A DNA stretch of 28,929 nucleotides. Origin: Colimorpha sp002372855 (GTDB taxonomy: Bacteria > Bacteroidota > Bacteroidia > Bacteroidales > P3). Positions within the stretch are counted from its first letter, which is position 1. Each line of letters starts with the position of its first letter. The translations under genes were made by a program, and so were the position numbers. The stretch spans positions 1 through 28,929 of the forward strand of contig CAMOOR010000023.1 in NCBI GenBank assembly GCA_946621635.1. Direction: 5' to 3'. The notes under the pieces were generated by a model that was not told the DNA's origin, searched no databases, and saw nothing but the letters and a program-made list of their open reading frames with translations. Positions 10,170 through 17,331 of this stretch are shown here, piece by piece.

Positions 10170-11054
10170 ATGGCAAACCTGAAAGAAGTCAGAACGCGCA
10201 TAGCCTCCGTGAGCTCGACGCAGCAGATCACCTCCGCCATGAAGATGGTCTCTGCCGCCAAGTTCCGCCGTGCCCAGAACGCCATCATCGGCATGAGGCC
10301 CTACGCTGCGCAGCTCGACGAAATCGTGTCCGACATCGACACCGGCGGCGAGGTCCTCACCCCCTACCATGCCGTGCGCCCCCTGCGCAATGTGCTGCTT
10401 GTGGTGGTGACCTCCAACAAAGGCCTCTGCGGAGCGTTCAACAGCAACGTCATCAAACAGGCCGCTGCCCGTATCGAGTACTATAAGACGCAGCTGCCCC
10501 AGGACGGCGAGTTGCGCGTGCTCTCCATCGGCAAGAAGTCGTCCGAGATTCTCGCGCGTCGCAACGACATTACCCTTGCCGTGAACGACGAGCTCCTCGA
10601 CGGCGCCTCTTTCGATGCCGTGGCCTCTGTGGCCGACAGCATCATGACGGCCTTCGCTGCTAAGGAAATCGACCGCGTCGAGGTGGTCTACAACCAGTTC
10701 AAGAATTCCCTCTCCCAGGTGCTTTCCACCGACCAGCTCCTGCCCGTGGTACCAGGCAAGGAGGTACAATCGCGGAACGCCGGCGCCATGCGCAACGACT
10801 ACATCTACGAGCCTTCGCAGGATGAAATCGTGCGCAGCATGGTGCCCCTGATGCTTCGATCCACCTTCTATCGCATGGTGCTCGACTCCCTGGCCTCGGA
10901 GCATGGCGCACGCATGACGGCCATGCAGAAAGCCACCGACAACGCCACCGAACTGCTCAAAGACCTCCGCCTGAGCTACAACAAGGCCCGACAGGCCGCC
11001 ATCACCAACGAAATCATCGAGATCGTCAGCGGCTCCGAAGCCCTCAAAGGCTGA
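10170..11054 (+). CDS. atpG: F-type ATP synthase subunit gamma
   Basis: A 294-residue central shaft protein that couples c-ring rotation to the F1 catalytic sites. The N-terminal helix carries the hallmark RIASVSSTQQITSAMKMVSA, the middle has the conserved SNKGLCGAFNSN, and the C-terminal helix holds EHGARMTAMQKATDNA. The length matches the family. It is the last gene of the cluster, followed after 14 bases by a strong terminator stem. Confidence 0.95.
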   Translation: MANLKEVRTRIASVSSTQQITSAMKMVSAAKFRRAQNAIIGMRPYAAQLDEIVSDIDTGGEVLTPYHAVRPLRNVLLVVVTSNKGLCGAFNSNVIKQAAARIEYYKTQLPQDGELRVLSIGKKSSEILARRNDITLAVNDELLDGASFDAVASVADSIMTAFAAKEIDRVEVVYNQFKNSLSQVLSTDQLLPVVPGKEVQSRNAGAMRNDYIYEPSQDEIVRSMVPLMLRSTFYRMVLDSLASEHGARMTAMQKATDNATELLKDLRLSYNKARQAAITNEIIEIVSGSEALKG

Positions 11055-11068
11055 CACACAGAAACCCC

Positions 11069-11104
11069 TAGGCACCGATACGGCAAGTATCGGTGCCTAT
11101 TTTT
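11069..11104 (+). terminator. Rho-independent terminator after atpG
   Basis: TAGGCACCGATAC (11069-11081), loop GGCAA, GTATCGGTGCCTA (11087-11099): a perfect 13-bp stem followed by TTTTT at 11100-11104. It closes the ATP synthase transcript only 13 bases before the next start codon. Confidence 0.88.
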
Positions 11105-11105
11105 G
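11098..11105 (+). promoter_or_regulatory. Possible -7 element overlapping the atpG terminator tail
   Basis: TATTTTTG fits TAnnTTTG and overlaps the T-run of the terminator. No TTTG is found near the -33 position, because that region is the terminator stem. If used, the transcript would start only a few bases before the ATG at 11118. A T-rich terminator tail matches this consensus easily, so this is tentative. Confidence 0.3.
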
Positions 11106-11117
11106 TTTTGGAAACAA

Positions 11118-13358
11118 ATGAAAAAAAGAATCATCCTCCCGATACTGATGCTGGTGCTGGGCACCGGCACGGCCATGGCCAAGGCCGTGGACCCCGATGT
11201 GGCTCGCACCGTGGCCGCCCATCTGCTGCAGAAAGAGGTGGTCGACGTCACCCCCCCGCTTTTCACCGAGTGCTACCTCTTCGCCGGCGCCGACGGCCAG
11301 GGCTTCGCCCTCATCGCCGCCGACGACTGCGTGCGCCCCGTCCTCGGCTATTCGCCCACCGGCACCTTCCCCACCGAAGACCTGCCGCAGCACGTATGCT
11401 CCTGGTTCAACGCCTACCAGCGCAACATCCGCACCCTCTGCAAGCTCGGCATCACCCCCGGCACTCAAACCCTCCAGGAGTGGCAGATGCTGTCCGGCAC
11501 CAAGTTCCGCACCGTGCGCGACACCGCCGTCGGACCCCTGATGACCACCCAGTGGAACCAGTCGCCCCTCTACAACGCCATGTGCCCCTACAGCGCCCCC
11601 GAGCAGGCCTACTCCGTCACCGGCTGCGTGGCCACGGCCATGGCCCAGGTGATGAAGTACTGGAACCACCCCGCCGTGGGTCGCGGTTCGCACACCTACA
11701 CCCCGCAGGACTTCCCGGCACAGAGCGCCCAGTTCGACACCACCCACTACGATTGGGCCCACATGCCCGACCGCCTCAACTGGAACAGCACCCAGCAGGA
11801 AATCGACGCCGTGGCCTTGCTGATGTACCATGTGGGCGTCGCCGTGGAGATGAGCTACAGCCCCTCCAGCAGCGGCTCCTTCGTCTCCTCCTTCGGCGAC
11901 CCCAACAGCGCCTCGGCCGAGAACGCCCTCAAGAACCACTTCCGCTACAACCAGTCCCTCTTCTCCGCCTACCGCGAGAACTACACCGACGCCCAATGGA
12001 ACGAGATGCTCACCAACGAGCTCAACGCCGGACGTCCCGTCATGTTCTCCGGCACCGACGGCGAGGGCGGCCACGCCTTCGTCCTCGACGGCTACGACTC
12101 CCTGGGCTTCTACCACGTCAACTGGGGCTGGGGCGGCTACTGCGACGGCTACTACACCTTCGACTCCCTGAGCCCCGGAGCCAGCGGCATCGGCGGCAAC
12201 GAGAGCAACTCCTACAGCCACGAAAACCGCGCCCTCTTCCGCGTCTTCCCCGCCTCCGAGGACTCCCTGGTGACGGTCGATGTGGTGCCCTCCGACACCG
12301 CCTACGGACGCATCCAGGGCGGCGGCACCATGCCCAGCTACACCACCACCACCCTCCTGGCCACCGCCAGCGAGGGCTACCGCTTCCTCAACTGGAAGAG
12401 CGGTAACCACTACAACCCCTTCACCTTCGCCCCCAACAACGACTACACCGACACGGCCCTCTTCGCCCCCATCTACGGCGACACCCTGGGCTACTGCTTC
12501 GCCGGCTACCAGGGCCTCTGGGGCGAGCACAACGGCACCCCCGCCGAGTGGGGCATCCGTGTCCCGGCACGCTCCGTGCCGCGCCATCGCCAGCTCGACG
12601 CCGTGCAGTTCTACGGCGTCAGCAACGCCACCTACACCATCAATGTCTTCCTCGGCAACAACCGCGACCAGCTCATCTTCTCCGCCAACCCCAGCACCTC
12701 GCGCTTCGGATGGGTCACCGTGCCCCTCACCACCGCCGTGCCCCTGGTGGACAGCCTGCCCCTCTGGGTGACGCTCACCAGCCGCTCCTACACCAATCCC
12801 GCCGTCTACTCCAGCTATTCCGGCAACCCCGACGGTACTTGGTACAAGCGCGCCGGCACCACATGGGAGCACCTCGAGGACCGCAACGAGTACTACTCGT
12901 GGATGGTCCGCGTGCTGCTGGCCGAGCTGGAGCAGGTCTCCATCACCGTCGAAGCCAGCCACAGCGACCGCGGCACCGTCACCGGCAGCGGCAACTACTA
13001 CCCCGGCGACACCGCCGTGCTCACCGCCACCCCCGCCCCCGGCTACCGCTTTGCGGGCTGGAGCACCGGCGAACGCCAGAATCCCCTCTACATGCGCGTA
13101 ACCTCCTCCGCCAACATCATCGGCACCTTCGTGCCCGATGTGGGCATCGACGAGGTCGGAGCCGACCTCCTCGCCGTCGAGCAGGACGGCCTCTCCCTCA
13201 CCGTCGCCAACCCCCAGGGCCTCGAACTGAAGCTCGTCGACATGCAGGGACGCACCCTCGCCACCTCCCGTTCGACCCTCGCCACCCTCGCACTCCCCTC
13301 CGCAGGGGTCTACATGCTGCAGGCCGGCGACACATGCCGCAAAATCGTGGCCTTCTAA
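11118..13358 (+). CDS. Secreted C10 (streptopain-like) cysteine peptidase
   Basis: A 746-residue paralogue of the peptidase at 203-5395. Signal peptide 1-21 (MKKRIILPILMLVLGTGTAMA) is followed by an inhibitory-type propeptide to about residue 130. The C10 domain has Cys170 in VTGCVATAMAQVMKYWNHP, His319 in GGHAFVLDGYD and HVNWGWGG. The tail holds an InlB-B-like repeat (387-452), one GDTLGYC...YSWMVRV module (454-602), a second InlB-B-like repeat (607-675) and a short T9SS type A-like C-terminal domain (676-746, ending KIVAF). The ATG at 11118 is chosen because the signal peptide starts there; the in-frame TTG at 11103 lies in the terminator tail. It likely forms an operon with the transporter gene 33 bases on. 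Codon use is strongly C-ending, more than in the first peptidase. Substrate unknown. Confidence 0.9.
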   Translation: MKKRIILPILMLVLGTGTAMAKAVDPDVARTVAAHLLQKEVVDVTPPLFTECYLFAGADGQGFALIAADDCVRPVLGYSPTGTFPTEDLPQHVCSWFNAYQRNIRTLCKLGITPGTQTLQEWQMLSGTKFRTVRDTAVGPLMTTQWNQSPLYNAMCPYSAPEQAYSVTGCVATAMAQVMKYWNHPAVGRGSHTYTPQDFPAQSAQFDTTHYDWAHMPDRLNWNSTQQEIDAVALLMYHVGVAVEMSYSPSSSGSFVSSFGDPNSASAENALKNHFRYNQSLFSAYRENYTDAQWNEMLTNELNAGRPVMFSGTDGEGGHAFVLDGYDSLGFYHVNWGWGGYCDGYYTFDSLSPGASGIGGNESNSYSHENRALFRVFPASEDSLVTVDVVPSDTAYGRIQGGGTMPSYTTTTLLATASEGYRFLNWKSGNHYNPFTFAPNNDYTDTALFAPIYGDTLGYCFAGYQGLWGEHNGTPAEWGIRVPARSVPRHRQLDAVQFYGVSNATYTINVFLGNNRDQLIFSANPSTSRFGWVTVPLTTAVPLVDSLPLWVTLTSRSYTNPAVYSSYSGNPDGTWYKRAGTTWEHLEDRNEYYSWMVRVLLAELEQVSITVEASHSDRGTVTGSGNYYPGDTAVLTATPAPGYRFAGWSTGERQNPLYMRVTSSANIIGTFVPDVGIDEVGADLLAVEQDGLSLTVANPQGLELKLVDMQGRTLATSRSTLATLALPSAGVYMLQAGDTCRKIVAF

Positions 13359-13391
13359 TTGCATCGCAACAAACGAAAAACAGATAACACT

Positions 13392-14729
13392 ATGGACAAC
13401 AACAATCCCCAAACCAAGACCCAGAACGCCAAACTGGCCATCGTGCCCGTCATCGCGATGTTCTTCATGTTCGCCATGATCAGCTTCGTGACCAACATGG
13501 CAGCCCCCTTCGGCAACATCTGGAAAAACAACTACGAGTGGTCGGGCATGCTCGGCAACCTGATGAACTTCCTTGCCTACCTCATCATGGGCATCCCCGC
13601 CGGCAAGCTGATGAGCCGCATAGGCTACAAGAAGACCGCCCTCATCGCCCTCGGCGTGGGCTTCGTGGGCATGCTGGTGCAGTACCTCTCGAGCCTCTTC
13701 GGCGCCTCCGTGGCCACCTTCTCGGTCGGCGGACAGCCCGTCTACCTCAACTTCGTCATCTACCTCCTCGGCGCCTTCATCTGCGGCTTCTGCGTCTGCA
13801 TGCTCAACACCGTGGTCAACCCCATGCTCAACCTCCTGGGCGGCGGCGGCAACCGCGGCAACCAGCTCATCCAGACCGGCGGCACCCTCAACTCCCTCAC
13901 CGGCACCCTCACGCCCCTGCTCGTCGGCGCACTCATCGGCACCGTCACCGAGCGCACCGCCATGAGCGACGTCGCCCCGCTGCTCTTCATCGCCATGGGC
14001 GTCTTCGCCCTGGCCTTCCTGGTCATCCTCTTCGTCAGCATCCCTGAGCCCGGCCAGAGCGCCAAAGCCGCCGTCGCCGACGCCGGCGGCAAGAAATACA
14101 GCGCCTGGAGCTTCCGCCACCTCGTCCTCGGCGTCGTGGCCATCTTCTTCTACGTCGGCATCGAGGTCGGCATCCCCGCCGAGCTCAACTTCTACCTCAC
14201 CGACGACCCCCTCTGCGGCGCCGCCATCGGTGGTGCCGTGGCAGCCATCTACTGGCTCCTCATGATGGTGGGCCGCGCCGCCAGCGCCGCCATCAGCGGC
14301 CGTGTCTCCACCCGCGCCCAGCTCTCCACCGTGGCCCTCGCGGCCATCGTCCTCGTCATCGTGGCCATCCTCATGCCCAGCGACATACGCGTCTCCATGC
14401 CCGGCTACAGCGTCGACGGCGGATTCCAGATGTTCCAGGTGCCCATCAGCGCTCTCTTCCTCGTCCTCTGCGGACTCTGCACCTCCCTCATGTGGGGCAC
14501 CATCTTCAACCTCAGCGTCGAAGGCCTCGGCCGCTACACCGAGCAGGCCTCCGGCATCTTCATGATGATGGTGGTCGGCGGCGGCGTCATGCCGCTGATC
14601 CAGAACGCCATCGCCGGCGCCGTGGGCTACATGGGCTCCTACTGGCTCGTCGTCGCCATGCTGGCCTACATCCTCTTCTACGCCCTCGCCGGCTCCAAGA
14701 ACGTCAACCGCGACATCCCCGTCGACTAA
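13392..14729 (+). CDS. MFS transporter, FucP/glucose-galactose permease-like
   Basis: A 445-residue inner-membrane protein with about 12 hydrophobic helices. A major-facilitator motif A variant, GKLMSRIGYKK, sits at residues 71-81 after the second helix. The N-terminal half has the FucP-like arrangement of a first helix, an amphipathic stretch (FGNIWKNNYEWSGML) and the second helix, and GTLNSLTGTLTPLLVGALIG resembles the helix 5 region of FucP-type hexose:proton symporters. Family assignment is fair; the substrate is not readable. The ATG at 13392 is preferred over the in-frame TTG at 13359, which would add a charged 11-residue stub starting right at the peptidase stop. It sits behind the C10 peptidase and ends in a strong terminator. 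Confidence 0.8.
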   Translation: MDNNNPQTKTQNAKLAIVPVIAMFFMFAMISFVTNMAAPFGNIWKNNYEWSGMLGNLMNFLAYLIMGIPAGKLMSRIGYKKTALIALGVGFVGMLVQYLSSLFGASVATFSVGGQPVYLNFVIYLLGAFICGFCVCMLNTVVNPMLNLLGGGGNRGNQLIQTGGTLNSLTGTLTPLLVGALIGTVTERTAMSDVAPLLFIAMGVFALAFLVILFVSIPEPGQSAKAAVADAGGKKYSAWSFRHLVLGVVAIFFYVGIEVGIPAELNFYLTDDPLCGAAIGGAVAAIYWLLMMVGRAASAAISGRVSTRAQLSTVALAAIVLVIVAILMPSDIRVSMPGYSVDGGFQMFQVPISALFLVLCGLCTSLMWGTIFNLSVEGLGRYTEQASGIFMMMVVGGGVMPLIQNAIAGAVGYMGSYWLVVAMLAYILFYALAGSKNVNRDIPVD

Positions 14730-14756
14730 TATGGTTCTATCCAACCGTAACAACGT

Positions 14757-14787
14757 CAAAAACAGGAGCCTGCGCTCCTGTTTTTTT
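14757..14787 (+). terminator. Rho-independent terminator after the MFS transporter gene
   Basis: ACAGGAGC (14762-14769), loop CTGC, GCTCCTGT (14774-14781), with upstream A residues pairing into a run of seven T. It closes the peptidase-transporter transcript. Confidence 0.9.
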
Positions 14788-14858
14788 CTTTCCCCCACGC
14801 CTCCCGCCTCCCCCTACCAACCTCCCACCTCATACCCACCCGATACCTACCCGAGAGG
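14788..14858 (+). repeat. Pyrimidine-rich lead of the dispersed repeat
   Basis: A C/T-dominated tract (CCCCC, CCTCCC and ACCC runs) that ends ACCTACCCGAGAGG at the palindrome edge. It matches the minus strand of 36-75 apart from an 11-base insertion that duplicates a short CACC-flanked segment. No gene is seen here. Confidence 0.6.
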
Positions 14859-14988
14859 TACATAATTCGGCATTTCTTATATCGTTCTTATATCGTTCTC
14901 ATATACTTCTCATATACTTCTTATATAGGTGATATAAGAAGTATATGAGAAGTATATAGGAACTATATGAGAAGGGCCGAATTATGTA
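14859..14988. repeat. 130-bp palindrome made of 11-bp units (complete copy of the dispersed repeat)
   Basis: Outer arms TACATAATTCGGC (14859-14871) and GCCGAATTATGTA (14976-14988) are exact inverted repeats. Inside, the left arm is a run of 11-mers: CTTATATCGTT twice (14876-14897), CTCATATACTT twice (14898-14919), then CTTATATAGGT. The right arm is GATATAAGAAG, TATATGAGAAG, TATATAGGAAC, TATATGAGAAG (14931-14974). The inner arms pair closely around the loop AGGTG. The right arm is about one unit shorter. There is no coding potential. Partial copies sit at both window edges. It resembles a non-autonomous palindromic element, but no clear target-site duplication is seen. Confidence 0.85.
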
Positions 14989-14990
14989 TC

Positions 14991-15041
14991 AGTTATGAGT
15001 TAAGAGTTATGAGTTAAGAGTTATGAGTTAAGAGTTATGAG
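14991..15041 (+). repeat. Tandem 14-bp repeat (7-bp sub-unit)
   Basis: AGTTATGAGTTAAG is repeated three full times plus nine bases. Each 14-mer is two related 7-mers, AGTTATG and AGTTAAG. The array lies between the palindrome and the rpsA promoter and has no spacers, so it is not a CRISPR array. Confidence 0.9.
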
Positions 15042-15111
15042 TGTTTAGTGTTAAGTTCTTTTTTGGGGGAGGGGAGTGAAAAATTTTTTCGGCGGAATCA
15101 AAAAAAAGTTG

Positions 15112-15119
15112 TATCTTTG
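15112..15119 (+). promoter_or_regulatory. -7 element of the rpsA promoter
   Basis: TATCTTTG followed by CA, preceded by the A-tract and GTTG seen at other promoters of the window. The -33 position (TTCG at 15088-15091) is a weak match to TTTG. The start codon is about 130 bases downstream. Confidence 0.7.
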
Positions 15120-15248
15120 CAGAACTGTTTGGACACTCCGTGGCCTGCCAACGGATTGTTGCCCAGGCGGATATATTGAAAAATGTTGAACCCGTGCAGG
15201 GCAGGATGCACAAAAAAAGAGCCGCGGAGCTCACTCTCCGCAAAAAGA
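15120..15248 (+). promoter_or_regulatory. Structured rpsA 5' leader
   Basis: Between the promoter and the ATG are several short stems: GTGCA/TGCAC (15194-15198 with 15207-15211) and GCGGAG/CTCCGC (15224-15229 with 15236-15241), the latter ending seven bases before the start codon. A CCGTGG/CCAACGG stem with one bulge may form near 15138-15155. S1 represses its own translation in other bacteria by binding its leader; a similar role here is inferred only. Confidence 0.4.
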
Positions 15249-17021
15249 ATGAATTATAAAGATGTGAAACCGCTGGCAGATTTCGATTGGGAAGCCATAG
15301 ACGAGAAAGCCGGTAAAATCAATGTTCAGAAAGCCAGCGAGAAGGACGAGCAGTACGACAAGAGTTTCAACTCGTTCACCGAGCAGGAGGTCATCGAGGG
15401 CACCATCGTTGCCTTGACCGATCGCGAGGCAGTGGTGAACGTCGGAGCCAAGAGCGACGGCGTCATCCCCATCAGCGAACTGCGCTACAATCCCGACCTG
15501 AAGCCCGGCGACAAGATCGAGGTCTACGTCGAGAGCCAGGAGGATGCCAACGGCCAGCTTATGCTCAGCCACAAGAAAGCCCGCATCCTGAAGAGCTGGG
15601 AGCGCGTCAACCAAGCCTACGACAACCAGGAAATCATCACCGGTTACGTCAAGAGCCGCACCAAGGGCGGCCTGATCGTCACCGTGTTCGACAACATCGA
15701 GGCCTTCCTTCCCGGTAGCCAGATCGATGTCAAGCCCATCCGCGACTACGATGTCTACGTCGACAAGCAGATGGAGTTCAAAGTCGTCAAAATCAACCAC
15801 GAGTACAAGAACGTCGTTGTCAGCCACAAGGCTCTCATCGAGGACGAGATCGAGGCCCAGAAGGCCGAAATCATCAGCCACCTCGAGAAGGGCCAGGTGC
15901 TGGAGGGTGTTGTCAAGAACATCACCAGCTACGGTGTCTTCGTCGACCTCGGCGGCGTGGATGGTCTCATCCACATCACCGACCTCAGCTGGGGCCGCAT
16001 CAACCACCCCGAAGAGATTGTCCAGCTGGACCAGAAGATCAACGTCGTCATTCTGGACTTCGACGAGGCCAAGCGTCGTATCGCCCTCGGTCTGAAGCAG
16101 CTCACTCCTCACCCCTGGGACGCCCTCGACCCGAACCTCAAGGAAGGCGACCATGTGAAGGGTAAAGTTGTTGTCCTGGCCGACTACGGTGCCTTCGTCG
16201 AGGTGATCCCCGGCGTCGAAGGTCTGATCCACGTCAGCGAGATGAGCTGGAGCCAGCACCTGCGCTCCGCTCAGGACTTCCTGAAGGTGGGCGACGAGGT
16301 CGAAGCCGTCATCCTGACCCTTGACCGCGAGAACCGCAAGATGAGCCTCGGCATCCGCCAGCTCATGCCCGATCCCTGGCTGTCCATCGCCGAGAAGTAT
16401 CCCGTGGGCAGCAAGCACACCGCCACCGTGCGCAACTTCACCAACTTCGGCATCTTCGTCGAGCTTGAGGAAGGTGTCGACGGCCTGATCCACATCAGCG
16501 ACCTCAGCTGGAGCAAGAAGATCAAGCACCCCGCCGAGTTCACCAAGATCGGTGAGAAGATCGACGTGGTGGTCCTCGAGGTCGATGCCGAGAACCGCCG
16601 CCTCAGCCTCGGTCACAAGCAGCTCGAGGAGAATCCTTGGGATGTCTACGAGAGCCTCTTCACCGTGGGTAGCGTCCACCAGGGCAAGATTGTCAACATG
16701 AACGACAAGGGTGCCACCGTCATCCTGCCCTACGACGTCGAAGCTTTCGCCCCCATGCGTCACCTCGACAAGGAGGACAAGAGCAAAGCCAAGAACGGCG
16801 AGACCCTCGACTTCAAGGTCATCGAGTTCTCGAAGGACAGCAAGAAGATCATCGTCAGCCACACCCGCACCTTCCAGGACGGCAAGGACGACGTCCGCAC
16901 CGAAGGCGACGACAAGAAGGGCCGTGCTACCGCCAAGAGCGTGAAGCAGATCAACGAGAGCCTCGAGAAGACCACTCTGGGCGACCTCGACATCTTCCAG
17001 AAGCTCAAGGAGGAGAACTAA
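15249..17021 (+). CDS. rpsA: 30S ribosomal protein S1
   Basis: A 590-residue RNA-binding protein with six S1 (OB-fold) domains at about residues 47-115, 133-205, 215-285, 300-372, 387-458 and 473-545. Typical repeat signatures are GVFVDLGGVDGLIHITDLSW, GAFVEVIPGVEGLIHVSEMSW and GIFVELEEGVDGLIHISDLSW. Domains 1, 2 and 6 are more divergent, as is usual in S1. S1 brings mRNA to the 30S subunit, which is notable in a phylum that hardly uses Shine-Dalgarno sequences. The ATG at 15249 (MNYKDVKPLADFDWEA) is chosen over an in-frame start at 15183, whose extra residues would fall in the leader hairpins. Single gene with its own promoter and terminator. Confidence 0.95.
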   Translation: MNYKDVKPLADFDWEAIDEKAGKINVQKASEKDEQYDKSFNSFTEQEVIEGTIVALTDREAVVNVGAKSDGVIPISELRYNPDLKPGDKIEVYVESQEDANGQLMLSHKKARILKSWERVNQAYDNQEIITGYVKSRTKGGLIVTVFDNIEAFLPGSQIDVKPIRDYDVYVDKQMEFKVVKINHEYKNVVVSHKALIEDEIEAQKAEIISHLEKGQVLEGVVKNITSYGVFVDLGGVDGLIHITDLSWGRINHPEEIVQLDQKINVVILDFDEAKRRIALGLKQLTPHPWDALDPNLKEGDHVKGKVVVLADYGAFVEVIPGVEGLIHVSEMSWSQHLRSAQDFLKVGDEVEAVILTLDRENRKMSLGIRQLMPDPWLSIAEKYPVGSKHTATVRNFTNFGIFVELEEGVDGLIHISDLSWSKKIKHPAEFTKIGEKIDVVVLEVDAENRRLSLGHKQLEENPWDVYESLFTVGSVHQGKIVNMNDKGATVILPYDVEAFAPMRHLDKEDKSKAKNGETLDFKVIEFSKDSKKIIVSHTRTFQDGKDDVRTEGDDKKGRATAKSVKQINESLEKTTLGDLDIFQKLKEEN

Positions 17022-17060
17022 TCGTTCCGAAAAAAGAATTTTTTCATAACGCATTGTTTG

Positions 17061-17091
17061 GTGTCCGGCGTTACGCCGGGCACTTTTTTTT
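17061..17091 (+). terminator. Rho-independent terminator after rpsA
   Basis: GTGTCCGGCG (17061-17070), loop TTA, CGCCGGGCAC (17074-17083) with one T-G pair, followed by a run of eight T. Confidence 0.92.
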
Positions 17092-17233
17092 GTGCCTGTG
17101 GCATGTGTTGGTAATCAGCGGTTTGTGGTCTTGTTAACATTTTTTATGATTTTTTTTAGGGGGTCCGTGAAATTTTCGGCCCTTTTTTTAGTCTATATAG
17201 GTGAAGGGCAAAAAAGACGCAAAAAGAAAAAAA
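17092..17233. other. AT-rich intergenic stretch without a gene
   Basis: It holds long T and A runs and no credible open frame. The 16-mer at 17103-17118 (ATGTGTTGGTAATCAG) recurs with one mismatch at 7027-7042. A GCCC...GGGC pair near 17180-17210 could close a loose stem. Nothing else is recognised. Confidence 0.5.
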
Positions 17234-17265
17234 GTTGCACAAATAAATAAAAAATACTATCTTTG
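17234..17265 (+). promoter_or_regulatory. Promoter of the T9SS type B protein and recQ
   Basis: GTTG (17234-17237), 20 bases of AT-rich spacer, then TATCTTTG at 17258-17265. The GTG at 17263 overlaps the -7 box, so the true start is the ATG at 17332. Confidence 0.7.
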
Positions 17266-17331
17266 TACCCATGGAGTAAGTGGTGTTTTGGATTTATGGT
17301 GCTGATTTATAAATGGATAATTATTGACACT

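Noticed and set aside
11097..14798. Antisense open frame of over 1200 codons opposite the second C10 peptidase and the transporter
   Set aside because: The product is a low-complexity Val/Gly/Glu/Ala/His string without domains. It exists because the sense genes use C-ending codons, which removes stops on the other strand.
14859..14988. Plain terminator or insertion-sequence end
   Set aside because: There is no T-run after the stem, a proper terminator already lies at 14757-14787, and no transposase frame is adjacent.
14991..15041. Possible CRISPR array
   Set aside because: Units are 7/14 bp with no spacers and no cas genes; it is a simple tandem repeat.
15231..17054. Antisense open frame of about 600 codons opposite rpsA
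   Set aside because: It is an exact shadow of a certain gene, Leu/Val/Asp-rich and without motifs.
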